A stretch of 64,000 nt of DNA from Oscillospiraceae bacterium (GCA_015068605.1 SVKF01000002.1:80402-144401); one strand, 5' to 3'. Positions 1 through 8,771 are shown, counted from the first letter of the stretch. Numbers and translations: made by a program. The notes: a model not told the origin generated them from the sequence alone.

Positions 1-1
1 C

Positions 2-1855
2 ACAAAGGTTACTCTCCAGAATGCAGCTGGTACTGCAGGTAATGTTGACTATATCCCTGGATACGAAATGATGTACAACTTCAAAGCTTTCGATGGTGAC
101 ATTAAGGCTACTCTCGCAGCTTTAAAGGATGCTGATTTTGGTGGTCAGGTAACACTTATCGACAACGACAAGTTCACAGGTTACGATGCAGTTATCATCG
201 AAGCTGCTGTATCTGATGTTGTTGACGAAATCAAGACAAGCGGCGTTGCATTAAAGAACGGTGTTAAGACACCTGACGGTGGAAGAATTAAGCTTGCTGA
301 CGATCTCGAAGATGCTCTTGTAGTTATCACAAAGGACGGCGAAGCTGCTTCCTTCGATGATATTGCTGAAGATGATGTTCTTTCTATCATCGGTAGAAAA
401 GACGGTGCATTCACAGTTGTTGACATTATGTCAAACATAGTTGAAGGTACAATTTCTTCAACAAAGTCTTCTAAGACATCTGCAAACGACAGAGCTTATA
501 AGATTGATGGAACATGGTATGATGTTGCTTACGGTGCTGAAGATGCATTAGCTGGCGTTGTTGCTGGTGAAGGCGGTTCATTCTACATTGACAAGTATGG
601 CAAGATTGCTTACTTCGTAGAAGGTGGCACATTCACAGGTAACTATGCATACGTTCTTGATACTCTTCTTGACGAAGATGACTGGGGCAACCTCGCATTC
701 TCAATGAAGCTCTTAACAAAGGACGGTATCGCAGTATACGAAGCTGCTTCTAAGTTCACATACAATGCAGGTTCTGATTCTAACACAGTTGATGTTGAAG
801 ATGATATGACTGATGACAACACATCTGTAACAACAGGTGACGGTAGTGTTCTTAAGGGTCAGGTAATTGACTTCACACTTTCAAGCGGTAAGGTTAAGAA
901 GATCACAGTTGAAGGCTATGCTAAGAACGATGCTGATCCTAACTTTGAATACGAAGATGGTATCGTAAATGATGAGTTTGATGCAGAAGACCTTTCAATC
1001 GGTTCTTTAGACTTTGACGAAGATACAATCGTATTCTATATTGATACAACAACAACTGAAAATTCATACGTTGGCACACTTGCTGACCTTGAAGACAAGG
1101 CTGTTGTAAACGGTGGCGCTTATGTTGACAAACATGCTGAAGCTGATGCTAACATCGCAGTTCTTATTGATGCTGTAACAACAATCAGCCCATCAACAGG
1201 TCTTGCAGTTGTTGTTGACTTCGAATCCGGTTCAAACGACGAAGAAGATGATATCTACACATTAACACTTCTCTACGAAGGCGAAGAAGTAACTTATGAC
1301 ACAACAGCTGATGTATACAATGAATACGCTGGCGACCTCACAGTTGGTGATATCGTTAAGATCAAGGTTACAGGCGCTGGTGTTATCACAAAGATGGCTT
1401 CTGTATTTGACTTCGAAGAAGATGTAAGAGGCGAAGGCGATGTTCTTAAGGTTGCTCGCGCTGCTGATGTAACACTCGGTGTTGATCCTGCTGATGATAT
1501 CGAAACAATCACAGGTGGTTACGCATTCGAATACAAGAAGACAAGCAAGAAGATCGTTGGTCTCTATGACTACGATGGAACAGAAATCGATGACAACGAA
1601 TACAGCATTTCTAAGGCTAAGAATGTATACGTAATCGATGGAACAGGCAGAGACCTCGAAGTTTACGCAGGTGCTGCAGGTGACTACGAATACGATGCTG
1701 AACTCATCAACGAAGACCTCGACGGTTTCGCAACAAACCTCGAAGATGGTACTGGTGCAAACTGGGCTGACGTTGTAATCTTCAGAACATTCGACGGCGA
1801 CGTTGTTGACGCTGTAATCATCAAGGGTTCATCTGATTGGACAATTGCTGACTAA
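2..1855 (+). CDS. Acidic secreted surface protein, C-terminal part (5' end outside window)
   Basis: The frame is open from base 2, and no ribosome binding site precedes the first Met codons at 68, so the gene starts left of the window. About 617 residues are visible. They are rich in Asp, Glu, Gly, Val and Thr, with no cysteine that I can find, no membrane segment and no sortase motif. Segments such as SFYIDKYGKIAYFVEG resemble the β-rich regions that follow SLH domains in clostridial S-layer-type proteins. No SLH domain is in view, so an S-layer or cell-surface role is inferred from composition only. The gene ends at a strong terminator and is followed by a repeat island, so it is probably the last gene of its transcript. 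Confidence 0.6.
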   Translation, partial: TKVTLQNAAGTAGNVDYIPGYEMMYNFKAFDGDIKATLAALKDADFGGQVTLIDNDKFTGYDAVIIEAAVSDVVDEIKTSGVALKNGVKTPDGGRIKLADDLEDALVVITKDGEAASFDDIAEDDVLSIIGRKDGAFTVVDIMSNIVEGTISSTKSSKTSANDRAYKIDGTWYDVAYGAEDALAGVVAGEGGSFYIDKYGKIAYFVEGGTFTGNYAYVLDTLLDEDDWGNLAFSMKLLTKDGIAVYEAASKFTYNAGSDSNTVDVEDDMTDDNTSVTTGDGSVLKGQVIDFTLSSGKVKKITVEGYAKNDADPNFEYEDGIVNDEFDAEDLSIGSLDFDEDTIVFYIDTTTTENSYVGTLADLEDKAVVNGGAYVDKHAEADANIAVLIDAVTTISPSTGLAVVVDFESGSNDEEDDIYTLTLLYEGEEVTYDTTADVYNEYAGDLTVGDIVKIKVTGAGVITKMASVFDFEEDVRGEGDVLKVARAADVTLGVDPADDIETITGGYAFEYKKTSKKIVGLYDYDGTEIDDNEYSISKAKNVYVIDGTGRDLEVYAGAAGDYEYDAELINEDLDGFATNLEDGTGANWADVVIFRTFDGDVVDAVIIKGSSDWTIAD

Positions 1856-1887
1856 TTTAAAAAAATATTTAAGTTTAGCTTAATTTT

Positions 1888-1918
1888 CAGAGACGGGTTT
1901 ATCCCGTCTCTGTTTTCG
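1888..1918 (+). terminator. Intrinsic terminator of the surface-protein gene
   Basis: A perfect 10-bp stem, CAGAGACGGG (1888-1897) with CCCGTCTCTG (1903-1912), closes a 5-base loop and is followed by TTTTCGTT. It lies 32 bases after the stop codon. Confidence 0.9.
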
Positions 1919-1926
1919 TTTACCCC

Positions 1927-2620
1927 CCTCGACTGAAGGCTTCTCCTTTCTCGGCTCCCTAGAGCATCAGGGAGCTGTCACGAAGTGACTGAGGGATTGA
2001 CCCAAAGCCTCATTCTTTGACGAGCCGATGCGCACTTCACCAAAGCCTTCCCCTTGAGAGCGGTGTGTACTCCTTCCTCTAGCCTTCCCCTTTGAGGGGA
2101 AGGTGGGTTTTGCGGAGCAAAACTCGGATGAGGTGTCACTCCGTTAAGAAAACAACCCAGTGAGTTGTTTTTAGGGCGATTGAGAGCCGACAGGCTCGGC
2201 AATAAAAGGAAATGCAAAGCATTTCAACAATAGAGAATGCCGCTTGCGGTGAATGAGGTGCCTTCCTCTAGCCTTCCCCTTTGAGGGGAAGGGGGACCGC
2301 TTGCGGTGGATGAGGTGCCGGAGTGTTAAGAAAATATGCCGGTGTCGACCGTTAAGAAAACAGTTTGGCAAACTGTTTTTAGGGCGATTAGGAACGACAG
2401 TTCCGAATATCAGGTGTGGACAGATGCGCACATCTGTCCCTACGATGATGGTACGAAGTACCCGTTTTTAGGAGGGAAAAGGGAGCGACAGCGGACGAGG
2501 AATTATAGAAACTCATCAGAGTTTCTTCCACTAAATCCGTTGCGACAGCACCGATCATAAAAAGAAAATGCAAAGCATTTTCAACAAAAAAATACCGCAA
2601 GCTGACTAAGTTATCGCTAA
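1927..2620 (+). repeat. Repeat island A: mosaic of short hairpin modules
   Basis: No convincing gene is present. The stretch is built from modules that recur inverted at 5240-5700 and partly at 32795-32890. They are: a TCGGCTCCCT...AGGGAGCTGTCACGAAG block (about 1950-2000); CCTTCCCCTTTGAGGGGAAGG blocks (2083, 2272); GTTAAGAAAACA hairpins (2143, 2353); an AGATGCGCACATCT hairpin (2423) with GGTACGAAGTACC (2450); GGGAGCGACAGCGGACGAGG (2481); and ATGCAAAGCAT hairpins (2212, 2569). Such dispersed palindromic repeats are common in gut Clostridia. Orientation is given relative to the module order seen here. Confidence 0.85.
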
Positions 2621-3085
2621 TCAAGGTAACCAAAATCTCGTATGGAACATTCACGAATTGCCCCAACATCAACCGCAATCCTCCCGTCACGCAAATGCGT
2701 GCCACCCTCCTTTACACAAGGAGGACTTTATTATGCGGTTTTCAAGGCTCATCTGTCCACACACCAAAACCGAAATCATCATAAAAGAGCAAAATCGGTA
2801 CACGGAAAGAAAATCGATAGAGGGGCGCAGGATAAGGCAAAAAACAACGGAAAGAGCAGGATTTTCAACTATAACGACATAAACCCTAAGGCGGAACATT
2901 CGGGCAGAAACGGGCATTTTGAGGAAAATATGGTGTTGGTTGAATTTGCACATATTTTTAAAATTAATTTATATATATTGCATAAATACCTTGAAGTTAA
3001 GCGGAAAATCGATAATGATAAAAAGGAAAAGTCAAAAAAGAGCAAAAATGAGACAAAATAAGATAAAAATATATTTAAAATCCTA
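2621..3085. other. Gap without a convincing gene
   Basis: This stretch holds one more module-like hairpin (CCTCC, loop TTTACACAA, GGAGG at about 2706-2724). Its loop matches the TTTACACAA loop in repeat island B. The longest reading frame (2642-3061) starts inside repeat sequence, lacks a ribosome binding site and has a low-complexity Lys-rich tail, so I do not call it a gene. Confidence 0.6.
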
Positions 3086-3114
3086 TTGACAAATTTGAAA
3101 ATTTCTGTTAATAT
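3086..3114 (+). promoter_or_regulatory. Promoter of the dockerin/cohesin-like operon
   Basis: A perfect -35 TTGACA (3086-3091), a 17-base spacer and -10 TAATAT (3109-3114). The start codon is about 160 bases further on, leaving a long untranslated leader. Confidence 0.8.
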
Positions 3115-3129
3115 ATACTTAAGCTATTA

Positions 3130-3219
3130 TCGGGTGCACTCTATCTATGCCCCGATTACGATAGGAAATGCAATGCAAATTTGCTTGAAATAGCACTAAC
3201 AATGGGGAATGAGACCCGA
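3130..3219 (+). ncRNA. Structured 5' leader of the dockerin operon
   Basis: The leader can close on itself: TCGGGT (3130-3135) pairs with ACCCGA (3214-3219). Inside, CTATC (3141-3145) pairs with GATAG (3160-3164), leaving CCCC (3150-3153) in the loop, and GGGG (3204-3207) is placed to pair with that loop as a pseudoknot. A closing helix, a hairpin and a pseudoknot suggest a cis-regulatory RNA. I do not recognise a known riboswitch class, and the fold was drawn by eye. Confidence 0.4.
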
Positions 3220-3282
3220 CACATTAATTTAGTAAAAAAAATTAAATAAATAAAAATTTCCATAGAAAGGGAGAGAAAAACT

Positions 3283-3951
3283 ATGAAAAAACTTATTGGA
3301 ATCATCTTGGCAGTTTGTATGCTTGGAACATTAGCATCTGCTGCTGCTATCACAGACGCTGCTGCAACAGCAACAGGCTCAACTGTTTATGTTACATACA
3401 CAGCTCTTGCTGATAACGCACAGGCTACAATGCTTGCATACAAGGTTGCTGATGATGCATCAATCGAGGTTGCAGACAGCATTAAGTATGTTGACGAAGA
3501 CACAACTCCAATCGTAGGTATCGATCAGAACGCTTCTGATGGCACATTTACTTTCAAAGTTGCTGACGATTTTGAAGGCAAAATCGTTATCAAAGTTGGT
3601 GGTACAGATGTTGATACTCCTGACGTTGTTGTTCTTGCTGACTTCGTTAAGGCAGAAGAAGGTACTGTAATCACTCTTAGCTACGGTGACGTAAATGGTG
3701 ACGGTGAAGTTACAGGTATGGATGCTTCTTTGATTATTCAGTATAGTGCAAAACTTCTTACAAACTTTACTGATAGTAAAGAAAGAGAAATACCTACAGC
3801 AGTTGCTGATGTAAATGGTGATGGTGAAGTTACAGGTATGGATGCTTCTTTGGTTATTCAGTATAGTGCGAAGCTTCTTGATGGATTTACGGATAAGTAC
3901 GATAATCCATTAACAACATATACTTATACATATGTTGCTCCTGAAGCATAA
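3283..3951 (+). CDS. Secreted dockerin type I protein
   Basis: A 222-residue exported protein with a signal peptide (residues 1-20, cleavage near ASA). A β-rich region of unknown role spans about 25-130. Two dockerin F-hand repeats follow at 136-159 and 176-199, each with DVNGDGEVTGMDAS, which carries the Ca-binding Asp/Asn positions, then an IIQYSAKLL-type helix. Dockerins bind cohesins and dock proteins into cellulosome-like complexes. The two repeats are nearly identical at DNA level, 120 bases apart. There is no glycosidase domain, so the N-terminal region may be a binding or structural module. Ribosome binding site AAAGGGAGAG precedes the start. First gene of the operon; a cohesin-like protein follows. 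Confidence 0.85.
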   Translation: MKKLIGIILAVCMLGTLASAAAITDAAATATGSTVYVTYTALADNAQATMLAYKVADDASIEVADSIKYVDEDTTPIVGIDQNASDGTFTFKVADDFEGKIVIKVGGTDVDTPDVVVLADFVKAEEGTVITLSYGDVNGDGEVTGMDASLIIQYSAKLLTNFTDSKEREIPTAVADVNGDGEVTGMDASLVIQYSAKLLDGFTDKYDNPLTTYTYTYVAPEA

Positions 3952-3988
3952 TTCAAAACAAAATTTAAGAAAGAGGTAAAAGATTATT

Positions 3989-4960
3989 ATGAAAAAATTT
4001 TTATCATTAATTTTAGCTTTGACTCTTGTTGCGTCTCTTTGTGCGGTTAATGTTATGGCTGCAGCAAAAGTTCATACGGTAGGTCTTTCTGCAAGTAAGA
4101 CAGAAGCTTTAACAGCTGGTGAAACAATTGTAGTAGAGGTGACAATTGACAATACGTTAAACTTGGTTAATGTTGATTATGATTTAGTTTATGATGCAGA
4201 TGCATTTGAGGTTAATTTAACTAAAGTAAGTCGTTTAGAAACATTTATTGATAAGACATGGTATGACGGTCTTAAAGATACCGATGGTGACTGGGGTTAT
4301 TACATGAATGGTGCTCCTACTATTAATGGTAACGAGGCTGGTGTAATATACTTTAGAGCTGCTGGTGGTGCGAATGGCGGTGTTGAAGATGAATACGATG
4401 TAGATAACAGAGTTATCGGTAAGTACAATCTCAATGTAAAAGCTGATGCTCCTGATGGAACATATGAAATCAAGGTGATAAACGGAAAAACTGGAGATGC
4501 TGGTGAAACGCAGCCTGCTGCTATGGAACCTGTTGCTATCACAGTAAAAGTTGGCACACCTGGTCCTGTTGGTCCTGTAGTAGAAAAGACAGAAGCAATT
4601 GCTGACAATGGTATTACAATTGATGGTGTAACATACGACAACGCATTTGGTGTTAATGCAACAATCACACCTACTGACGAAGCAACAGAAATCGGTGTTC
4701 TCTTTGCTCCTGCTCTCTGGCTTAGCGAAATTGGCGCAGAACAACTTACAGTTGGTCTTGAAGGTGCAAAGAACGTATCTAAGACAGGTCTTGTAGGCGG
4801 AACAGCTGTAACATTCAAAGCTGCTATCAAGGATATTCCAAGAGGTCTTACAGGTGAATCATTTGATATGGTAACAAGAGCATATGCTAAAGATGACGAA
4901 GCTGTTACTTATGCTGATGCTCTTACAACAGCAGTTCTCTTTAGTAACACAGGTAAATAA
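3989..4960 (+). CDS. Secreted cohesin-like domain protein
   Basis: A 323-residue exported protein with a signal peptide (1-24, cleavage near VMA). Residues 27-188 read as a cohesin/carbohydrate-binding type β-sandwich, with the typical opening of a GETIVVEVTIDN strand followed by VNVDYDLVYDADAFEV. A short GTPGPVGPVVEK linker leads to a second domain (about 200-323) that I do not recognise. No SLH, LPXTG or membrane anchor is visible. Its place 37 bases after the dockerin gene suggests that the two products meet outside the cell, but binding is inference. Ribosome binding site AAAGAGG precedes the ATG. Confidence 0.7.
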   Translation: MKKFLSLILALTLVASLCAVNVMAAAKVHTVGLSASKTEALTAGETIVVEVTIDNTLNLVNVDYDLVYDADAFEVNLTKVSRLETFIDKTWYDGLKDTDGDWGYYMNGAPTINGNEAGVIYFRAAGGANGGVEDEYDVDNRVIGKYNLNVKADAPDGTYEIKVINGKTGDAGETQPAAMEPVAITVKVGTPGPVGPVVEKTEAIADNGITIDGVTYDNAFGVNATITPTDEATEIGVLFAPALWLSEIGAEQLTVGLEGAKNVSKTGLVGGTAVTFKAAIKDIPRGLTGESFDMVTRAYAKDDEAVTYADALTTAVLFSNTGK

Positions 4961-5001
4961 TTGTTATTCAAAAAAAATTTATCGGAAAGGTGATTGCAAT
5001 T

Positions 5002-5178
5002 ATGAAAAAGTTATTTGAAATGCCTTCAATTGAGCTTACAAAGTTTGATGTTGAAGATGTTATCACAGCCAGCACAAATCTTATCAGCGAAAAGGATTTT
5101 GCAGATATGATGGGTGAAGGTTCAGAAGTTACAACATGGAACAGTGATTGGAACGAAAGCTTAGGCTTAGGCATCTAA
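5002..5178 (+). CDS. Small 58-residue peptide with an EDVITAS motif
   Basis: The start chosen is the ATG at 5002 (MKKLFEMPSIELTKFDVEDV), with AAAGG upstream; a GTG at 4990 is the alternative. The peptide has no signal peptide or membrane segment. It has an N-terminal half ending in FDVEDVITAS and a Gly/Trp/Asn-rich tail (GEGSEVTTWNSDWNESLGLG). Short proteins with an EDVITAS-like stretch recur in Clostridia, usually without assigned function; the leader/tail look would also suit a modified-peptide precursor. No modification enzyme is nearby. Last gene of the dockerin/cohesin-like operon. Confidence 0.65.
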   Translation: MKKLFEMPSIELTKFDVEDVITASTNLISEKDFADMMGEGSEVTTWNSDWNESLGLGI

Positions 5179-5192
5179 TTTAAAAAAGATAA

Positions 5193-5221
5193 GGCGGAGA
5201 TTAAATCTCCGCCTTTTTTTT
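5193..5221 (+). terminator. Intrinsic terminator of the dockerin operon
   Basis: GGCGGAGAT (5193-5201) pairs with ATCTCCGCC (5205-5213), followed by eight T. It closes the three-gene operon just before repeat island B. Confidence 0.95.
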
Positions 5222-5239
5222 GTGTTATAATGATTTATC

Positions 5240-5700
5240 GGGTAGTATACGATATTTTCCATTGTTGAAATGCTTTGCATTTTCTTTTTATGGTCGGAAC
5301 TGTCGTTCCTATCCTCTCTAAAAATGGGTACTTCGTACCATCATCGTAGGGACAGATGCCCACATCTGTCCGCACCGGATATTCGGTGCTGTCGCACCTA
5401 TTCGCCCAAAAAACAGTTTACCAAACTGTTTTCTTAACGGGCGACACCGGCATATTTTCTTAACGCACCGGCGTATTTTCTTAACGGTCGACACCTCATC
5501 CGAGTTTGCTTCGCAAACCCACCTTCCCCTCAAAGGGGAAGGCTGGGAGGGGAGCACACACTCCGGCACCTTGAGGGGAAGGCAGGGAGGGAGCACACAC
5601 TCCGACACCTTGAGGGGAAGGCCTTGGGGGCAATCCCTCAGTCACTTCGTGACAGCTCCCTTTACACAAGGGAGCCGAGAAAAGGGAAGGGGGAAGGTTT
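5240..5700 (-). repeat. Repeat island B: inverted relative of island A
   Basis: Read on the minus strand this island repeats the modules of 1927-2620 in the same order: the AGGGAGCTGTCACGAAG block (5630-5680), GGGGAAGG blocks (5520-5615), three GTTAAGAAAA units (5415-5490), the AACAGTTT...AAACTGTT hairpin (5410), the AGATGTGGGCATCT hairpin (5354), GGTACGAAGTACC (5325) and AAATGCAAAGCATTT-type arms (5265-5285). No gene is supported here. Confidence 0.85.
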
Positions 5701-7737
5701 TTACCCGAAGCAGGTTGTTGTGTCACCCACCATATCTCCGCCTTTTTTCGTTGTTGAATAGAGCATTTTTTCTGCATATTCTATTTCGCTGACAAGTCTT
5801 ATATCCTGTGAGGATGAGCCTACAAGAATATCGAATTTCCCGTTTTCAACCACCCATTTATGGAGCATAATATTATAATTTGCAAAGTCTTCTGATGTAA
5901 GACAGAAATCAACTCTTTGCTTTTCGCCTTTTTTGAGGAATATTTTTTTGAATTGCTTAAGCTCTTTTATTGGTTTTGGCATAGTTGATGCTTTGTCGGC
6001 AACATAAAGCTGAACAACTTCAGCTCCGTCAAAATCTCCAATATTTTCGAGGGTAAAGGAAACAGTATATTCATCATCCGTTTTGGAGACAGACATATCA
6101 CTATATAAAAATTCCGTATAGGAAAGACCGTGTCCGAAGGGGAAACAAATTTCCTGCGGATGTTTATCATAATAGCGGTAGCCCACATCGAGTCCTTCGT
6201 TATATGAAACATAGCTTCCGTTTCCGGGGTATTCCATATCCGTTCTAAGGGATATGGGGAATGTTTCGGGGAGTTTGCCTGAGGGGTTTGCCATTCCGCA
6301 TAACACCTCCGCAATCGCTGAGCCTGCCCCTTCTCCGCCAAGCCACATTTCGAGGATTGAGGTTGCTGTGTTTTTGATTCTTTCGAGAGAAACTGCACTT
6401 CCTGTTTGAAGAACAAGGATGACCTTTGAGCCGTGTTCAACCGCCGCTTCAATAACTCGTTCATAGTTAGGGTTAAGCTCGATTGAGCGTCTGTCAAACA
6501 TTTCCGAGTCCTCGGACGACATTGAGCCGGCAAAAACAACGGTCACATCCGATTTTGCGATAAAGTCGATGAAATCGGGTGTGTAGAGTTCAGGCCAGAG
6601 CATATTATCCGAATATTCGCTTCTCTTAAACATTTCCCGATATTCAATCTCCGTATTCGGGAGCAATTTTTTAAGCTCTTCCAAAGGATTATCCGTATAT
6701 TCCTTTGCCTGATGAACTTCGGAGCTTCCCTGCCCTGCAATAAGAGGGTTAACCGCAAACTCGCCGATTACGGCAATTCGCTTATATTTTTCTTCCGTGA
6801 GAGGGAGCATATTATCATCATTTTTCAGCATAACAATGCTGCCTGTTGCGATTTCTTTTGCAAGCTCGTGTTGCTTATCCCTGTCATAGCCTTCGCTGAC
6901 AGCCTTTTCCTTAAGAATGAATTTGAGAACATTGTAAACAGCCTTATCGATATGCTCCTGCGTTATGTCGCCCTTTTCGAGACCGACTTTCAGAGCTTCG
7001 GCTATATTTCGGTTTGGCGGCATATGTAAATCAAGCCCTGCTTTAATTGCTCGGGCAACATCGTGAACTGCGCCCCAGTCGGACACAACAAATCCGTCGT
7101 AGCCCCATTCATCTCTTAAAACTTCCGTAAGCAAAAACGGGTTTTCCGAACACCAGACGGAATTAACCTTATTATAGGCACACATAATGGATTCGGGCTT
7201 TGCCTTTTTGACAACAGTCTGAAATGGTTTTAAATAGATTTCACGCAGGGTTCTCTCGTCAATTTCGGCGCTTATAACAGTTCTGTATTTTTCCTGATTA
7301 TTAACGGCAAAGTGCTTAAGACTGCAGGCGACTCCGTTTTCCTGCAACCCTTTTACATATCCTGCGCCCATTTCTCCCGAAACAACCGGGTCTTCCGAAA
7401 AATACTCAAAATTTCTTCCGCAAAGGGGCGTTCTTTTTATATTAACACCGGGCGCTAACAACATATCAACATTATGCTTTTTGCAGTCCTTGGCAAGACC
7501 TTCTCCCATTTTTTCGGCGAGATTGGTGTCCCATGATGCCGCGAGACAACAAAGCGTTGGGAAGGCTGTGCAATTTTGCGAAACATTCAGCCTGACCCCG
7601 TGAGGCCCGTCGATTAATGTTTTTTTCTCTATTCCGTAATGAGGAAGCTCCACAGTGTGGGCATCGTCGAAGCCCGTGAGAAGCTGTGCTTTTTCATCAA
7701 GTGTCATTTTGTTAATAATTTCTTTAATCTTATCCAT
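5701..7737 (-). CDS. Glycoside hydrolase family 3 β-glycosidase (cytoplasmic)
   Basis: A 678-residue enzyme with no signal peptide. The N-terminal TIM-barrel includes LIDGPHGVRL, KHFAVNNQE and the nucleophile motif GFVVSDWG (Asp220). The αβα sandwich domain follows, then a C-terminal fibronectin-III-like domain (about 575-645, ENIGDFDGAEVVQLYV...). GH3 enzymes of this type release terminal glucose or xylose from oligosaccharides; exact specificity cannot be read. Ribosome binding site AAGGAAG sits 6 bases before the ATG. The last 30 residues (ending GDTTTCFG) run up to repeat island B, so the natural C-terminus may have been altered by repeat insertion. Transcribed alone from its own promoter. 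Confidence 0.92.
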   Translation of the reverse strand: MDKIKEIINKMTLDEKAQLLTGFDDAHTVELPHYGIEKKTLIDGPHGVRLNVSQNCTAFPTLCCLAASWDTNLAEKMGEGLAKDCKKHNVDMLLAPGVNIKRTPLCGRNFEYFSEDPVVSGEMGAGYVKGLQENGVACSLKHFAVNNQEKYRTVISAEIDERTLREIYLKPFQTVVKKAKPESIMCAYNKVNSVWCSENPFLLTEVLRDEWGYDGFVVSDWGAVHDVARAIKAGLDLHMPPNRNIAEALKVGLEKGDITQEHIDKAVYNVLKFILKEKAVSEGYDRDKQHELAKEIATGSIVMLKNDDNMLPLTEEKYKRIAVIGEFAVNPLIAGQGSSEVHQAKEYTDNPLEELKKLLPNTEIEYREMFKRSEYSDNMLWPELYTPDFIDFIAKSDVTVVFAGSMSSEDSEMFDRRSIELNPNYERVIEAAVEHGSKVILVLQTGSAVSLERIKNTATSILEMWLGGEGAGSAIAEVLCGMANPSGKLPETFPISLRTDMEYPGNGSYVSYNEGLDVGYRYYDKHPQEICFPFGHGLSYTEFLYSDMSVSKTDDEYTVSFTLENIGDFDGAEVVQLYVADKASTMPKPIKELKQFKKIFLKKGEKQRVDFCLTSEDFANYNIMLHKWVVENGKFDILVGSSSQDIRLVSEIEYAEKMLYSTTKKGGDMVGDTTTCFG

Positions 7738-7769
7738 AAAAATCTTCCTTTCCGGTCAGATGTTTCATA

Positions 7770-7799
7770 ATTATATCATAGCTTAAAGTTCTATGTCAA
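7770..7799 (-). promoter_or_regulatory. Promoter of the GH3 gene
   Basis: On the minus strand: -35 TTGACA (7799-7794), an 18-base spacer and -10 TATAAT (7775-7770), 33 bases before the start codon. Confidence 0.8.
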
Positions 7800-7841
7800 T
7801 ACAATATAAAAACATAATCATACACTTTTTTTACAGTTTTT

Positions 7842-8771
7842 TTAAAGCATATCGCCCTGAAAAATGTTATTATCCGCCATATATTTGTCAATTCCACCAA
7901 GGACACGGATTTTGTCAATGCTCCATTTGGGGGCAATAAGCTTTTCCCTTGAACCGTCTCCCGTTATCCGTTCAATAACGCATTCTTTCGGAAGATAGCG
8001 GAGCTGGGTGCAGATGGTTTTTATATAATCCTCGTAAGACATTGGCAATATTTTGCCATTTTCCAGTTCTTTTTCCATAATCGTTCCGCTCATTATATGA
8101 AGCAGATGGATTTTTACTCCGTCAGGATTAAGCTCGCCGACGGTTTTTGCTGTATTGACCATATCCTCAAAGGTTTCGTCATACAGCCCGTTTATTATAT
8201 GAATACAGCTCCTTATTCCTGCATTTTTCAGCCGGAAATATCCTTCTTCAAACTCTTTGTAGCTATGCCCTCGGTTGCACTTTTTTGCAATATCGTCCCG
8301 TATGGTCTGAAGTCCAAGCTCAACGGAAAGATTTGTTTTTTCGGATATTTCACAAAGAAGGGCAACAACCTCCTCACCAAGACAATCCCCTCGGGTTGCA
8401 ATGCTTATTCCGACCACATCGGGGAAATTGAGCGCCTCCTCATATTTCGCCTTTAAAACCTCAACGGGGGCGTATGTGTTTGTGTGAGCCTGAAAATAGG
8501 CGATAAGGGGAACTTTCCCGAATTTTTTGAAAATTCGCTCCCGTTCCTTTTCAAGCTGATGGGTTATACTTCCTTTTTCCGTAAATTCCGAAGCACCGCT
8601 TATGCAGTATGTACATCCGCCACTGCCACATTTTCCGTCTATATTCGGGCAGGTAAAGCCTGCGTCTAAAGAAGCACGCATAACCCTTTCGCCATACACG
8701 GTTTTAAGGTGATAATTAAGAGTGTGATACCTTTTATTGTCAATGGAATAAGGAAAGGGGTTGTTATACAT
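7842..8771 (-). CDS. TIGR01212-type radical SAM protein (YhcC family)
   Basis: A 309-residue protein starting MYNNPFPYSIDNKRYHTLNY, which matches the family N-terminus. A longer upstream reading in this frame lies inside the ruvX gene and was not used. The cluster ligands are in CPNIDGKCGSGGCTYC, the atypical spacing of this family. The rest is the usual radical SAM barrel with GISIATRGDCL and VELGLQT. These proteins are cytoplasmic iron-sulfur enzymes whose substrate is not established. The gene overlaps the end of ruvX by 8 bases, so the two are translationally coupled. Confidence 0.88.
   Translation of the reverse strand: MYNNPFPYSIDNKRYHTLNYHLKTVYGERVMRASLDAGFTCPNIDGKCGSGGCTYCISGASEFTEKGSITHQLEKERERIFKKFGKVPLIAYFQAHTNTYAPVEVLKAKYEEALNFPDVVGISIATRGDCLGEEVVALLCEISEKTNLSVELGLQTIRDDIAKKCNRGHSYKEFEEGYFRLKNAGIRSCIHIINGLYDETFEDMVNTAKTVGELNPDGVKIHLLHIMSGTIMEKELENGKILPMSYEDYIKTICTQLRYLPKECVIERITGDGSREKLIAPKWSIDKIRVLGGIDKYMADNNIFQGDML

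Noticed and set aside
2642..3061. 139-codon open frame on the plus strand
   Set aside because: It begins in repeat sequence, has no ribosome binding site, and its translation is His/Lys/Asn-rich without any recognisable pattern; the operon promoter follows it directly.
3130..3219. Assignment of the leader to a c-di-GMP riboswitch
   Set aside because: The conserved core of the c-di-GMP-I class is absent and I cannot verify class II by eye.
4235..4830. Two long minus-strand frames (169 and 176 codons) inside the cohesin-like gene
   Set aside because: They are antisense shadows; the plus strand has signal peptide, domain pattern and ribosome binding site.
1927..5700. CRISPR array as explanation of the repeat islands
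   Set aside because: Repeats are of mixed length, not regularly spaced, and no cas gene is in the window.
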